Shown here: piece after piece, positions 7,708 through 18,100 of the stretch
Layout: each line of letters opens with the position of its first letter
How positions within the stretch are numbered: the stretch's first letter is position 1
Assembly: GCA_023229545.1 (NCBI GenBank)
Contig: JALNZB010000006.1
Location: 1-64,000 of the forward strand
Source: Sulfuritalea sp.
GTDB lineage: Bacteria; Pseudomonadota; Gammaproteobacteria; Burkholderiales; Rhodocyclaceae
DNA length: 64,000 nucleotides
Direction: 5' to 3'
Notes under the pieces: model-generated
Seen by the model: the letters and a program-made list of their open reading frames with translations, nothing else
Databases searched by the model: none
Told to the model about the DNA's origin: nothing
Position numbers and translations under genes: made by a program

Positions 7708-9861
7708 TCAACGCGCGGTCGCCGTCTCCCGCCGCCGATAGCCGCGCCAGGCCGGCCAGATCGCCGCCCCGAGCGCCAGCGCCAGCAGCAGCAAAGGCCA
7801 AACCACCGGACGATTCCACTCGGCGCGACGCTGCTCACGCGCGACCGCATCGACGCGCTGGTACTTGAGCGTGTTGTGGCCGACCTTGCTCGGCTTGCGA
7901 TTGGTCAGCCAGGCATGGCGCAGCGTGTAGTCCTTGGGATGAAAGCCCCATATCCAGGGAGCATCGTCGCGCAATATTCCCGTCATGCGGTCGATCAGTT
8001 GCTGACGTTCCGCGCCGCTTTCCATGGCCTTCATGCGCTCGAACAGCCGGTCGTATTCCGGATTCTCGTAGTTCGCCGCATTCTCGCCGCTATGCCGGAC
8101 CTTGCCCTGCTTGCCATGCAGCAGAAACATGAAATTCTCGGGATCGGGATAGTCCGCATTCCAGCCGAAATAGAAAAGCTGCACGGCGCCCTTGCGGATC
8201 TTTTCCTGGAAACGGTTGTAGTCGGTGCTGCGCACCACCAGTTGCGTGTCGATTTTGGCGAACTGCTTGTTGAGCCAATCGATGCGCGCCTTGGCGCCGA
8301 CGCCAGTGGCCGTGGTGTCGAGATTGATCACCAGCGGTTCGCCGCTCGTGGCATGGCGCCCGTTGGGCCAGCCGGCCTCGGCCAGCAGGCGCCTGGCTTC
8401 GGCAATCGACTTGCGCCGGGGCTGGCCATCGATCCAGTCGTACATGCCCGGATTGATGCCGGCCTTGCCCTCGCGGTAGCCGAAAATCCCCGGCGGGATC
8501 GGCCCCTGCGCCGCGACGCCGCGCCCGTTCTGGAAAATCGAAATGAACTCTTCCTGATCGATGGCAATGGAAATCGCCAGGCGCAGTTTGCGCGCCGCAT
8601 CCACCGTATTTGGATCGACGCCGCCGACCAGCGGATCGAGCCAGTTGAAGCCCATGTACATGCTCGATGTCGCCACAGAGGTGGTCAGCACGATGCCCTG
8701 TGCGCGCATGTCGTCCGACAGGGTGATCTCGCCCGCCGTCACCTGTACCGCCTGATCGAAGGCGTCCGAAGAGATGCTGGACGCATCGTAGTAACCCTGC
8801 AAAAACTTGTTCCAGTAGGGAATCTGCTCTTTCTCACGGGTGAACACCACCTTGTCTATAAACGGCAGCAACTGACCGCAATCCTTGAGCAGACCGGCCG
8901 CAGCGTCCTCCGCCTCGCCTTCGCAGGGATAGCTTTCGCGGTGGAAATTCGGATTCCTCTCCAGCACCATGCGCGCATTCGGATTGTTCTCGGTCAGCAT
9001 GTAGGGGCCGGTGCCGATCGGATACCAGTCGAGCGTCAAATTCTTCTCCGCCATGCCCGGCTGGCTGTGGAACTTGTCGGCTTCCCACGGCATCGGGGCG
9101 AAGAACGGCATCGCCAGCCAATACAGGAACTGCGGATACTTGCCCTTGACGCGAATCCGGTAGCGGTAGCGGTCGATGACCTCGGCGCCTTCGAGTCGAT
9201 GCTGGCGCAGGTCGATCCACGGCTGGTCTTTCTCCGCCTTCAGGCGCTTGGCGAAATCGCCCAGACCGACCACGTAGTCGTCCATCAAACCGAAGATCGG
9301 CGAATGCAGGCGCGGATGCGCCAGACGTTTGAGACCATACACGTAGTCATCGGCCGTCAGTTCGCGCGTGTCGCGCTGCGTGAATTCGGCCAACGTGCTG
9401 ATCCCGGCCAATTGCTCCGCCGACAGCGCGTGGTAGGCGAAATCACCCGTTGCGCCGCTCGCGGTGCGGGCAAACGCCGGATGCGGCTGATAGCGGATGC
9501 CGGGCTTGAGCGTAATCACATAGTCGGTAAAGGCGATCTGCGCCGGGTCGGCATTGTCAGACAGCACGCGCCCCCGTGCGTCGAGATAGCGCGGCTGCGG
9601 CACCGTCTCGGCGGTGGCCGCCGTCAGCGCGTAGGGGCGCTTGAGATAGTGGTACTGCAATGGCGGCTCGTAAATCTGCCCGGTAAAGGTGATCTCATCC
9701 TCGCTGTAGGACTGCACCGGATCGAGATGCTTGGGCCGTTCGGTGAAGGCGCTGTAGAGGATGTTCCTGCCGCGATCCGCCGCCGGATAGGGATCGTTCC
9801 AGGCACTGCCGCAGGCATTCAGCAGCAGCGGCAGAAGAAGGCAGGGGAATACGCGGCGCAT
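7708..9861 (-). CDS. Family 5 extracellular solute-binding lipoprotein
   Basis: 717 residues. The chosen ATG at 9861 gives a lipoprotein signal MRRVFPCLLLPLLLNAC (lipobox LLNAC), unlike the longer 733-residue frame. The body resembles oligopeptide/nickel-binding ABC receptors (ILYSAFTERPKHLDPVQSYS, YPIGTGPYML, FFGWNADYPDPENFMFLLHG). Unusually, the C-terminus has a hydrophobic segment (VVWPLLLLALALGAAIWPAW) followed by a basic tail, predicting an additional membrane anchor. No permease or ATPase genes for an oligopeptide transporter are adjacent, so the transporter and ligand are unknown. Divergent from fabI with a 59-base gap. Confidence 0.85.
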   Translation of the reverse strand: MRRVFPCLLLPLLLNACGSAWNDPYPAADRGRNILYSAFTERPKHLDPVQSYSEDEITFTGQIYEPPLQYHYLKRPYALTAATAETVPQPRYLDARGRVLSDNADPAQIAFTDYVITLKPGIRYQPHPAFARTASGATGDFAYHALSAEQLAGISTLAEFTQRDTRELTADDYVYGLKRLAHPRLHSPIFGLMDDYVVGLGDFAKRLKAEKDQPWIDLRQHRLEGAEVIDRYRYRIRVKGKYPQFLYWLAMPFFAPMPWEADKFHSQPGMAEKNLTLDWYPIGTGPYMLTENNPNARMVLERNPNFHRESYPCEGEAEDAAAGLLKDCGQLLPFIDKVVFTREKEQIPYWNKFLQGYYDASSISSDAFDQAVQVTAGEITLSDDMRAQGIVLTTSVATSSMYMGFNWLDPLVGGVDPNTVDAARKLRLAISIAIDQEEFISIFQNGRGVAAQGPIPPGIFGYREGKAGINPGMYDWIDGQPRRKSIAEARRLLAEAGWPNGRHATSGEPLVINLDTTATGVGAKARIDWLNKQFAKIDTQLVVRSTDYNRFQEKIRKGAVQLFYFGWNADYPDPENFMFLLHGKQGKVRHSGENAANYENPEYDRLFERMKAMESGAERQQLIDRMTGILRDDAPWIWGFHPKDYTLRHAWLTNRKPSKVGHNTLKYQRVDAVAREQRRAEWNRPVVWPLLLLALALGAAIWPAWRGYRRRETATAR

Positions 9862-9884
9862 GACGAAGAGTTTAGCCGATCCGC

Positions 9885-9890
9885 TATAAT
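9885..9890 (+). promoter_or_regulatory. -10 element of fabI
   Basis: Perfect TATAAT 30 bases upstream of the fabI ATG, with AAAGGAAAA as ribosome-binding site. The -35 region (around ATGACG, 9860-9865) is weak and overlaps the divergent lipoprotein start. Confidence 0.55.
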
Positions 9891-9920
9891 CCGCCGTCCG
9901 ATTCAACAAAGGAAAAAGCG

Positions 9921-10721
9921 ATGGGATTTCTCGCTGGCAAACGCATTCTGATCACCGGTGTGATTTCCAACCGGTCAATCGCTTACGGCATCGCCAAAGC
10001 CTGCCACCGCGAAGGCGCCGACCTGGCCTTCACCTACCAGAACGAACGCGTCCGCGATCGCATGGCCAAGTTTGCCGCCGAATTCGGCTCCCAGGCGATT
10101 TACCCGTGCGATGTCTCCGAAGACGCGGAAATCGACGCCGTGTTCACCGAACTGGCGAAACACTGGAATGGACTCGACGGCCTGGTGCATTCCATTGCCT
10201 TTGCCCCCAACGAAGCGATCGAGGGTGACTTTCTGGAGGGCATCACGCGCGAGTCGTTCCGCATCGCGCACGACGTGTCGTCCTACAGTTACCCGGCGCT
10301 GGCGAAGGCCGCCCGACCGCTGCTGCTGAAGGGCAATAACCCCTCCGTCCTGGCGCTGTCCTATCTTGGCGCGGTGCGCACCATGCCCAACTACAACACC
10401 ATGGGCCTGGCCAAGGCCAGCCTCGAAGCGGCGACCCGCTACCTGGCCTTCTGCCTCGGCCCGCAGGGCATCCGCGCCAACGCGCTCTCCCCCGGCCCGA
10501 TCAAGACCCTGGCCGCATCAGGAATAGGCAACTTCGGCAAGCTGCTGGCCTACAACGCCCATCACGCCCCGCTGCGCCGCAATGTGACAATCGAAGAAGT
10601 CGGCAATGCCGCCGCCTTCATGCTCTCCGATCTCGCCAGCGGCATCACCGGCGAAATCCTGTACGTCGATGGCGGCACGCACACCACGGCCATGGGCAAC
10701 GCGGAGCCGCTGCCGGGCTAG
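9921..10721 (+). CDS. fabI: Enoyl-[acyl-carrier-protein] reductase (NADH)
   Basis: Final reduction of each fatty-acid elongation cycle. 266 residues, SDR fold. It starts MGFLAGKRILITGVISNRSI with the FabI-type cofactor motif, then HSIAFAPNEAIEGDF and the catalytic Tyr/Lys pair in YNTMGLAKASLE (Tyr-x6-Lys), ending with GITGEILYVDGG. Length and motifs fit FabI rather than FabL or FabV. Monocistronic between divergent and convergent neighbours. Confidence 0.97.
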   Translation: MGFLAGKRILITGVISNRSIAYGIAKACHREGADLAFTYQNERVRDRMAKFAAEFGSQAIYPCDVSEDAEIDAVFTELAKHWNGLDGLVHSIAFAPNEAIEGDFLEGITRESFRIAHDVSSYSYPALAKAARPLLLKGNNPSVLALSYLGAVRTMPNYNTMGLAKASLEAATRYLAFCLGPQGIRANALSPGPIKTLAASGIGNFGKLLAYNAHHAPLRRNVTIEEVGNAAAFMLSDLASGITGEILYVDGGTHTTAMGNAEPLPG

Positions 10722-10728
10722 GCCGCCA

Positions 10729-12108
10729 TCACCGTTCCCGCCCCGCCTCGTGCCAGGCCTTCTGCACCGGCGAGAGAAGGTACTCCATCACCGAGCGGCG
10801 GCCGAGAGCGATCTCCGCCGTGGCCTGCATGCCGGCGCCCAGATCGAGGCGCTCGCCCTCCGCGTCCAGGCTCATGGCCTTCAGCGCCACCAGCGCTTTA
10901 TAGGTCAGCGGCTTCGCGTTCTGGCGCTCGGCATTGCTCGTACCGGCCTCCTGTGCATTGGCATCCAGCGCGTCGGCGCCGACATGCTCGACCACGCCCT
11001 CGACCATGCCGTATTTCTGAAACGGATACGCGGCGAGCTTGACCTTCACCGACTGCCCGGCACGGACGAAGCCGATATCCTCGTTGGATACCCGGACCTC
11101 GGCCTTGAGCAGTTCGCCTTTCGGCACCAGGGTCAGCATCACCGTACCGGGTTGTACCACGGTGCCGGTGGTATGCGTCGCCAAGTCCTTGACGATGCCG
11201 CTCTGGGATGCCTTCAACTCAAGCAGGCCACGGCGGTGCGTCAGCTTGGCCGACTCCTGCGACAACTTCTCGACGCTGCCGTGGATTTCGTTGCGTTCGG
11301 TATAGAGCTGCTTGCGCGCGTCGGACTCTATCTGCACCAGCTTGCGCTCGGACTGGGCAATGCCAGCTTGCGCCGAGTCGATCAGGTGTTCTTGCGCCCG
11401 CAAGTCCTCTTCCTTTTCCATCCGTTCGCGGCGCTTGTCGCTGGCCATCAAAGGCCCGGCAAAGCCCTGCTTCGACAACTTATCGAAGGCTTTTTCCTGT
11501 TCCTGGTAATGCGGCAACGTGCTTTGCAACTTCTGCTTGACCCGTTCTGCGGCGGCTCTTTCCGCGTTGGCCTTGGCCAGCCGGGTGCGCTCTTCCGCCA
11601 GAGCGGACTCCACCGCCGCGCGATTGGCCCGGTACTGGGCAGTGATTTCCGCCGCCAGCGCCGGCGGATCGCTCGCCACAAACAGTAGGGGCGTTCCGTT
11701 CAGTTCGGCATCGATACGCTTCAAGGTCAGGCGCTTTCTGGCCAGTTCCGCTTCAACCGACTTGCTGTCGGCCTCGGTCGGCAAGGCATCCATGCGCATC
11801 AGCACCTGGCCGGCCCGCACCGTTTCGCCTTCATGTACCAGGATGTCGAGCACTATGCCGGATTCCGGCGGCTGCACGATCTTGACGTAGCTTTGCGGCA
11901 CCAGCTTGCCCTCGGCCACCGCGACGATGTCGAGCCTGCCGACGAGGCTCCACAGCAGCAGGCCCGCCAAGAGACTGGCGAGCGTCAGTAGCACCCGCCG
12001 CCCAAGCGGGTGCGGCGGATTCTGCTGGATGCGCAGCAATGGCGCGGCGAAGTTGGATGGGTTTTGCTCCGCCGCGCCGAACAGCCGCTTGCCCCATTCA
12101 GACATCAT
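10729..12108 (-). CDS. HlyD-family type I secretion membrane-fusion protein
   Basis: 459 residues. One N-terminal transmembrane segment (VLLTLASLLAGLLLWSLVG, residues ~40-58) is followed by the biotinyl-lipoyl-like half motif (VQPPESGIVLDILVHEGETV), a long periplasmic coiled coil (residues ~120-290) and the second lipoyl half plus beta-barrel (KLAAYPFQKYGMVEGVV). It bridges the inner-membrane ABC exporter to a TolC-like channel. The start overlaps the stop of the giant RTX gene (ATGATG across TGA), so translation is probably coupled. No tolC homologue is in the window. Confidence 0.93.
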   Translation of the reverse strand: MMSEWGKRLFGAAEQNPSNFAAPLLRIQQNPPHPLGRRVLLTLASLLAGLLLWSLVGRLDIVAVAEGKLVPQSYVKIVQPPESGIVLDILVHEGETVRAGQVLMRMDALPTEADSKSVEAELARKRLTLKRIDAELNGTPLLFVASDPPALAAEITAQYRANRAAVESALAEERTRLAKANAERAAAERVKQKLQSTLPHYQEQEKAFDKLSKQGFAGPLMASDKRRERMEKEEDLRAQEHLIDSAQAGIAQSERKLVQIESDARKQLYTERNEIHGSVEKLSQESAKLTHRRGLLELKASQSGIVKDLATHTTGTVVQPGTVMLTLVPKGELLKAEVRVSNEDIGFVRAGQSVKVKLAAYPFQKYGMVEGVVEHVGADALDANAQEAGTSNAERQNAKPLTYKALVALKAMSLDAEGERLDLGAGMQATAEIALGRRSVMEYLLSPVQKAWHEAGRER

Positions 12109-15100
12109 GATCCGTGCAGCCGCTCGAAGCCTTCCTTCAAACCCTCGAAGGGCTTCAAGCCGGCACCTGAAAGACCGATGGGGTTCCCCGAGCCGAATGC
12201 TCCCTGCCCCCCCGAGAGCAGCGAGAATCCTTCCTGCCGCGCCCCGCCCATCCGATCACACCATGCACCGCCGTAATCGCCTTCATCGAAACGCCCGGCC
12301 AGCCTGTCGCGCAGACGCGCCCAGCCCATGGCGTAGTCGATCGGCGATGCCGAGGGTGGCGACGCGCCCGGGTGCTGCCAGGATTGCCAGGCCGCTTCCA
12401 CCTCGCGCTGACTGAGGAATGGTCCTTGCGCGCCCTGCCAGCCGAAGCGGCCATCGCGCTCGTGCCGGTCATCGTGACCATGTCCATCGTGGCCGTGATC
12501 ATTGTGATCGTCACGCTGGTCGTGGTGGTAGACCGGCTGTGGCGGCAGCGGTACATCGGGCAGTGAATCGCTCGCCGTAGCGTCGCTGCGCGGCGTTGCC
12601 AGCGCCGCCGACACCGTTTCCGGTCGGATATCGGCCAGCGCCCCACTGCTGGCATAGGCGGTCGCCAGACTGCCGCCAGCCACCTCGCGGGTAGCGTCGC
12701 CGAGCTTGAAGCGGGAGGCATCGCCCCCCGGCGTCCACGAATCGATGCGGCGGTTTGCGGCGAGCACGCTGTCGAATTTCTGCACCAGTGCGGCAAAGTT
12801 ATAGCGCTCGAAAACCGTGCCGCCGACATCGGTGGCGACTTGCAGCGTGGTCACACTGCGGCTGCCGCTGTTTTGGTACCAGTCGTCGAAGCGCAGCGTA
12901 TCGCCGCAACCGGTGTCGACGATCAAGTCCTTGCCGGTCTTCTTCAGGCGGACGTCGCCGACGCGAATGCCGCCGCCCAGCGACAGGGTGTCGTTCTGGC
13001 CGTCGCCGCCCTCGATGCGATCGGCGTCGTCGCCGCGATTGAAGGCGATCACGTCCGCACCGCCACCCAGGCGCAACCTATCGTCGCCGCGCCCGCCGGC
13101 GAGGAAGCCGGCATCGTCGCCGTCTTCCAGCACGTCATCGCCCGAACCGCCGTCCAGGGCATCGCGCCCGGCACCGCCCAACAGCGTATCGTCACCCGCC
13201 AGGCCGCGCAGGAGGTCGTCCCCGGCCAGGCCGTCGAGCCGGTTGTCGCCGCGATTGCCGACCAGCAGATTGCCCAGGCCGTTGCCGCTGCCGGCGTAGT
13301 CGTCACCGCCGATCAGGGCCAGTGCTTCGACCTGGTCGGGCAAGGTGTAGCCAGCCGTATCGGCCCACACCGCATCGAAGCCGCCGTTGGCCGTTTCGAC
13401 GATATGGTCCTTCTTGTCGGTCACCAGGTAGAGGTCGTCGCCGCCCAGCCCGATCAGGGTATCGGCGCCGGCGCGTCCGTCGAAGACGTCGTTGTAGGCG
13501 GTGCCGGTCAGGGTGTCCGCGTGGCGCGTGCCGATGAGGGTCTGCCCGTCGCGGATCAGGGGCTCCACCGTCAGCGTCAGGGTGCCGACCGCCGTGGCGC
13601 CGCTGCCGTCGGTGGCGACGAGTTGCAGGCTGAGTTCGCCCGCGTCGCCGGCTCCCGGGGTTCCTGCCAACGCGCCGGTGGCCGCGTCGATGCTGAGCCA
13701 GGCCGGCAAGGGCGATCCGTCGACGAGGCGGGCGCTGTAGCCGAGGATGTCGTTGGCGTCGGGATCGACGAACACACCTGCCGGCAGGTTCCACGAGAAC
13801 AGCGTGTCGGTGGTGGTTTGCGCGACGGTGAGTGGCGCGGCCAGCAGCGGGGCGTCGTTGCTGCCGCCTACCGTGATACTCAGCGTGCCCGGGGTCGCAA
13901 CCTGTCCGTCGAAGGCGGTATAGGCGAACTGCTCGACCGCCGTTTCGCCCGCACCCAGCGCCTGGGCCGCAGCGGTGTCGAGTTGATAGCTCCAGTCCCC
14001 ATTCGCTTCCAGCGCGAGCTGGCCATAACTGCCGGAGCGCAACCCGCTGTCGGCAACTCCGAGCACGTCGCCGACATCGGGATCACTGTCGTTCTCCAGC
14101 ACGTTGCCTGCGACCGACGGCGTGAGGTCTTCGACCACGGCACCGAAGTCATTTGCGGTCAATGGCGCATCGTTGGTGTTGATGACATCGAGATCGAAGA
14201 CCTGGACCACAGATGCTCCCGCTGCATCGGTGACCGTCAAGCTCACGGCGACGGTACCGACATCCGCGTTGGCCGGCGTGCCCGAGAACATTCGCGTCGC
14301 CGGATCGAAGCTGAGCCAGGCCGGCAGGGGATTGCCGTTGGCAAGGCTGGCTGTGTAACTCAGGCTGTCGCCGGCATCGACGTCGCTGAACGCGCCTTCG
14401 GGAACGATGAACTGGAAGGCGTTGTCTTCGATCGCCTGCGCCGCCGTGATACCGGCGCCGACTATTGGGGCGTCATTGGTGTTGGCGACATCCAGAGTGA
14501 AAGTCTGAGTGGCGGCGGCGCCCGCCGCGTCGGTAGCGACGACGGTGACCGACAGGAAGCCGACATCCTCGTTCAGTGGCGTACCGGAGAAGCTTCCTGT
14601 TGCGGTATCGAAGCTGAGCCAGGCAGGCAGGGGATCGCCGTTGGCCTGGGACGCGGAGAGCGTCAGGGTGTCGCCAATATCGACATCCCTGAACGCGGTC
14701 GTCGGGACCGTGAAGGCATAGGCGCTGTCTTCCGTGGCAGCCACGGCGGCGATTGTCTCGCTCGCTTCGGGCGTGTCGTTAGTGTTGGCGACATCCAGTG
14801 TGAACATCTGGCTGGCGGCAGCGCCGGCGGTGTCGGTGGCGATCACGGAAACCGAGAGCGCGCCGACGTCTTCATTCAGCGGTGTGCCCGAGAAGGTTCC
14901 GGTCGCGGCATCGAAGGTCAGCCAGGCTGGTAACGAAATGCCGTTGGCCAGGGTCGCGCTATAAGCCAGCGTGTCGCCGACATCGGCATCGCGAAACGCT
15001 CCACTGGGAATGATGAACTGGAAGGCGCTGTCTTCGATCGCCTGCGTCGACGGAATAACCGTGCCAACCGTTGGGGCGTCGTTGACGTTGGCGATTGCGA

Positions 15101-18100
15101 CCGTCGCGGTGCTGGCGACGGACTCGGCGGTGCCATGACTGTCGGTGTAGCTGGCGATGGCACGGACTTGCTGGCCGACTTGCGCTTCGCTCAACGTGAA
15201 GTTGCTCGCCGTGGCACCAGCGATGGCGTTCCAGGTCGTGCCATCGGTCGAGGACTGCCACTGGTAGCCGATGCTACCGATGCCATCCACGTCGGCCAAG
15301 GTGTTGCTCGCCGTCAGCGTCTGACCTTGGGCCGCCGTGCCATCAACGCCGACTGTTCCGGTCGGCGCGTCGTTGACGTTGGCAACGGCCATCGTCGCGG
15401 TGCTGGCGACGGATTCGGCAGTGCCGTGAGTGTCGGTGTAGCTCGCCACGGCCCGCACTTGCTGGCCGACTTGCGCTTCGATTAGCGTGAGACTGCTGGC
15501 GGTGGCGCCGCTGATGTTGTTCCAGGTCGCGCCATCTGCCGAGGACTGCCATTGGTAGCCGATGGCACCTAGGCCATCGATGTCGGCCAGGGTGTTGCCG
15601 GCGGGCAGGGTCTGGCCTTGGGCTGCCGTCCCGCTGACACCGACTGTTCCGGTCGGGGCATCGTTGACGTTGGCGATAGCCGTCGTCGCTGTGCTGGCGA
15701 CGGATTCGACCGTGCCGTGACCGTCGGTGTAGCTGGCGACGGCGCGCACTTGCTGGCCGACTTGCGCTTCGGTCAAGGCGAAACTGTTGGCCGTGGCGCC
15801 GTTGATCGCGTTCCAGGTGCTGCCATCGATTGAGGATTCCCATTGGTAGCCAATGGAACCCCAACCTTCAATGTCGACCAAGTTGTTATCGGCGATGAGG
15901 GTTTGGTTCTGAACGGCCATACCCGTGAGAGTCACGGCCCCCGTGGGCAAATCGTTCACATTGGCGACTACGTCCGTGGCTTCACTTGCAATCATCTCAA
16001 TTGCATTGTGTCCATCCACATACCGCGTCATGGCCCGAACCTGATGACCAACCTGAGCCTCGGTGAGTGTAAAGCTGCTCTCGGTAGCCCCTCCAATATC
16101 CGCCCAAAGGTCGATATTCAACTGTTGCCATTGGTAGTTGATCAGCCCCAGACCGTCGGCATCGGCGAGTGTATTGGTGGCAACGAGCGTCTCGTTCTGA
16201 GCAACGGTACCGATAACGGCAATGGTGCCCGTCGGGGCGTCATTGACGTTGGCGATGGCCGCCGTGGTCTCGCTGACGACTGATTCACTGGTGCCATGCG
16301 CATCGACGTAGCTGGCATTCACACGAACCTGCTGGCCTACCTGTGCTTCGCCCAGCGTGAAACTGCTGGCGGTAGCGCCGCTGATGTTGCTCCAGGTGGT
16401 GCCGTCGCTTGAGCTCTGCCACTGATAGCCGATAGCACCGATACCATCCACGTCGGCCAAACTACTCACCGCTGCAAGGGTCTGGTTCTGCGCGGCAGTA
16501 CCGCCGATACTCAAGTCTCCCGTCGGCGCCGAATTCACCATCTGCCGAACATCCGCTGCCTGCCAAACCGTGCCATCCGCAAAGACCACGCTTTCCACTG
16601 CATACTGGCCCGGCGCTGTCTCATCGAACGTCACGCTGTCGGTAGCTGAGACAGAAAGCTTCACTTGCGAGCCGGTGCGGCTTGCAGTCACGCCGGACGC
16701 CAGGATGCCCGTGCCAAAGACAAGTTGATCGATGCCGTTCGAGTCGACGATGGTGTCGGTCCCGCCGCCGATGGCGAACTTGTAGGTATCGTTGCCAGCG
16801 CCACCGGTGAGCGCGTTGCTGGCGCTGTTACCAATCAGCACGTTGTCCAGAATGTTGCCTGTTCCGTTGATCGCAGACATCCCGGTCAGCGTAAGGTTCT
16901 CGGCATTCGATCCCAAACTGTAAGTCACCGACGACTGAACAGTATCCATGCCTTGGCTGGCAATCTCGGTCACTACGTCGCCGACGCTGTCGACAAGGTA
17001 GGTGTCGTCGCCGATGCCTCCAATCAGGGTGTCAATACCTGTGCCACCGTCCAGAATGTCGTTGCCGTTTCCACCAATAATGACGTTGTTGTCAACTGTT
17101 CCAGTCAGCGCGTCCGCTCCGTCGGTTCCATAAATAAAGGCGCTTGGTTGGCTAAGTTGTGCCTTGCTCAGGCTGGTGCCGTCGGCAAAGCTCAGCGTCT
17201 CGATCTGATACTGACCGGACAAGAACCAGTTCTCGATGGTGACCTGGTCCGTCGCCGCTTCGTTGCCGGGATCGTTGACCTTGATCACTAGGTTGTAGCC
17301 GGAGCGGCTCAGAAACAGATCGCTGGCCACAATCCCCGCGCCCAACGCCAGCGTATCCGTCCGACCGAAGTTATACACGTCGTAGTCGTTGATCGTGTCT
17401 CGACCGTCGCCCCGGTTGAACCGGTAGGTGTCGAGGCTGCTGCCGCTCACGAGGCGGTCGTTGCCGGTACCTCCGGTGAGGAGGTTGATCTGGGTGTTGC
17501 CGTTGCCGTTCGCGATGACGTTCATCTGAAGGAGGTCGTCGCCCGCATCGCCGTCCACGGTGTTGGTGGTAGCAACACCCTCGCCGCTGAATTTCACCGT
17601 GTCGTTGCCATCTCCTCCCCGCAGCACGTTTGTGCCGCTGCCTTGGTCGGTGATGATGTCGTCCCCGGCGCCGCCATCGAGCGTGTCGCTGCCGTTGTTG
17701 TCCGTGATCGTGTCGTTGCCGCCCAACCCAAGGATCGTGCCGCTGTCAGACCAGCCCGTCAGCGTGTCCGCCCCTTCCGTGCCATACACGACATTGCCCA
17801 TCGCCGTCAGTTGTGCCTTGCTCAGGCTGGTGCCGTCGGCAAAGCTCAGCGTCTCGATCTGATACTGACCGGACAAGAACCAGTTCTCGATGGTGACCTG
17901 GTCCGTCGCCGCTTCGTTGCCGGGATCGTTGACCTTGATCACTAGGTTGTAGCCGGAGCGGCTCAGAAACAGATCGCTGGCCACAATCCCCGCGCCCAAC
18001 GCCAGCGTATCCGTCCGACCGAAGTTATACACGTCGTAGTCGTTGATCGTGTCTCGACCGTCGCCCCGGTTGAACCGGTAGGTGTCGAGGCTGCTGCCGC

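Noticed and set aside
7516..9951. 811-codon plus-strand frame
   Set aside because: Antisense to the solute-binding lipoprotein, which has a lipobox and family motifs; spans fabI promoter and start.
12840..14933. 697-codon plus-strand frame with DIGDT-like repeats
   Set aside because: Shadow of the RTX/cadherin-like repeats; its periodicity mirrors the real gene.
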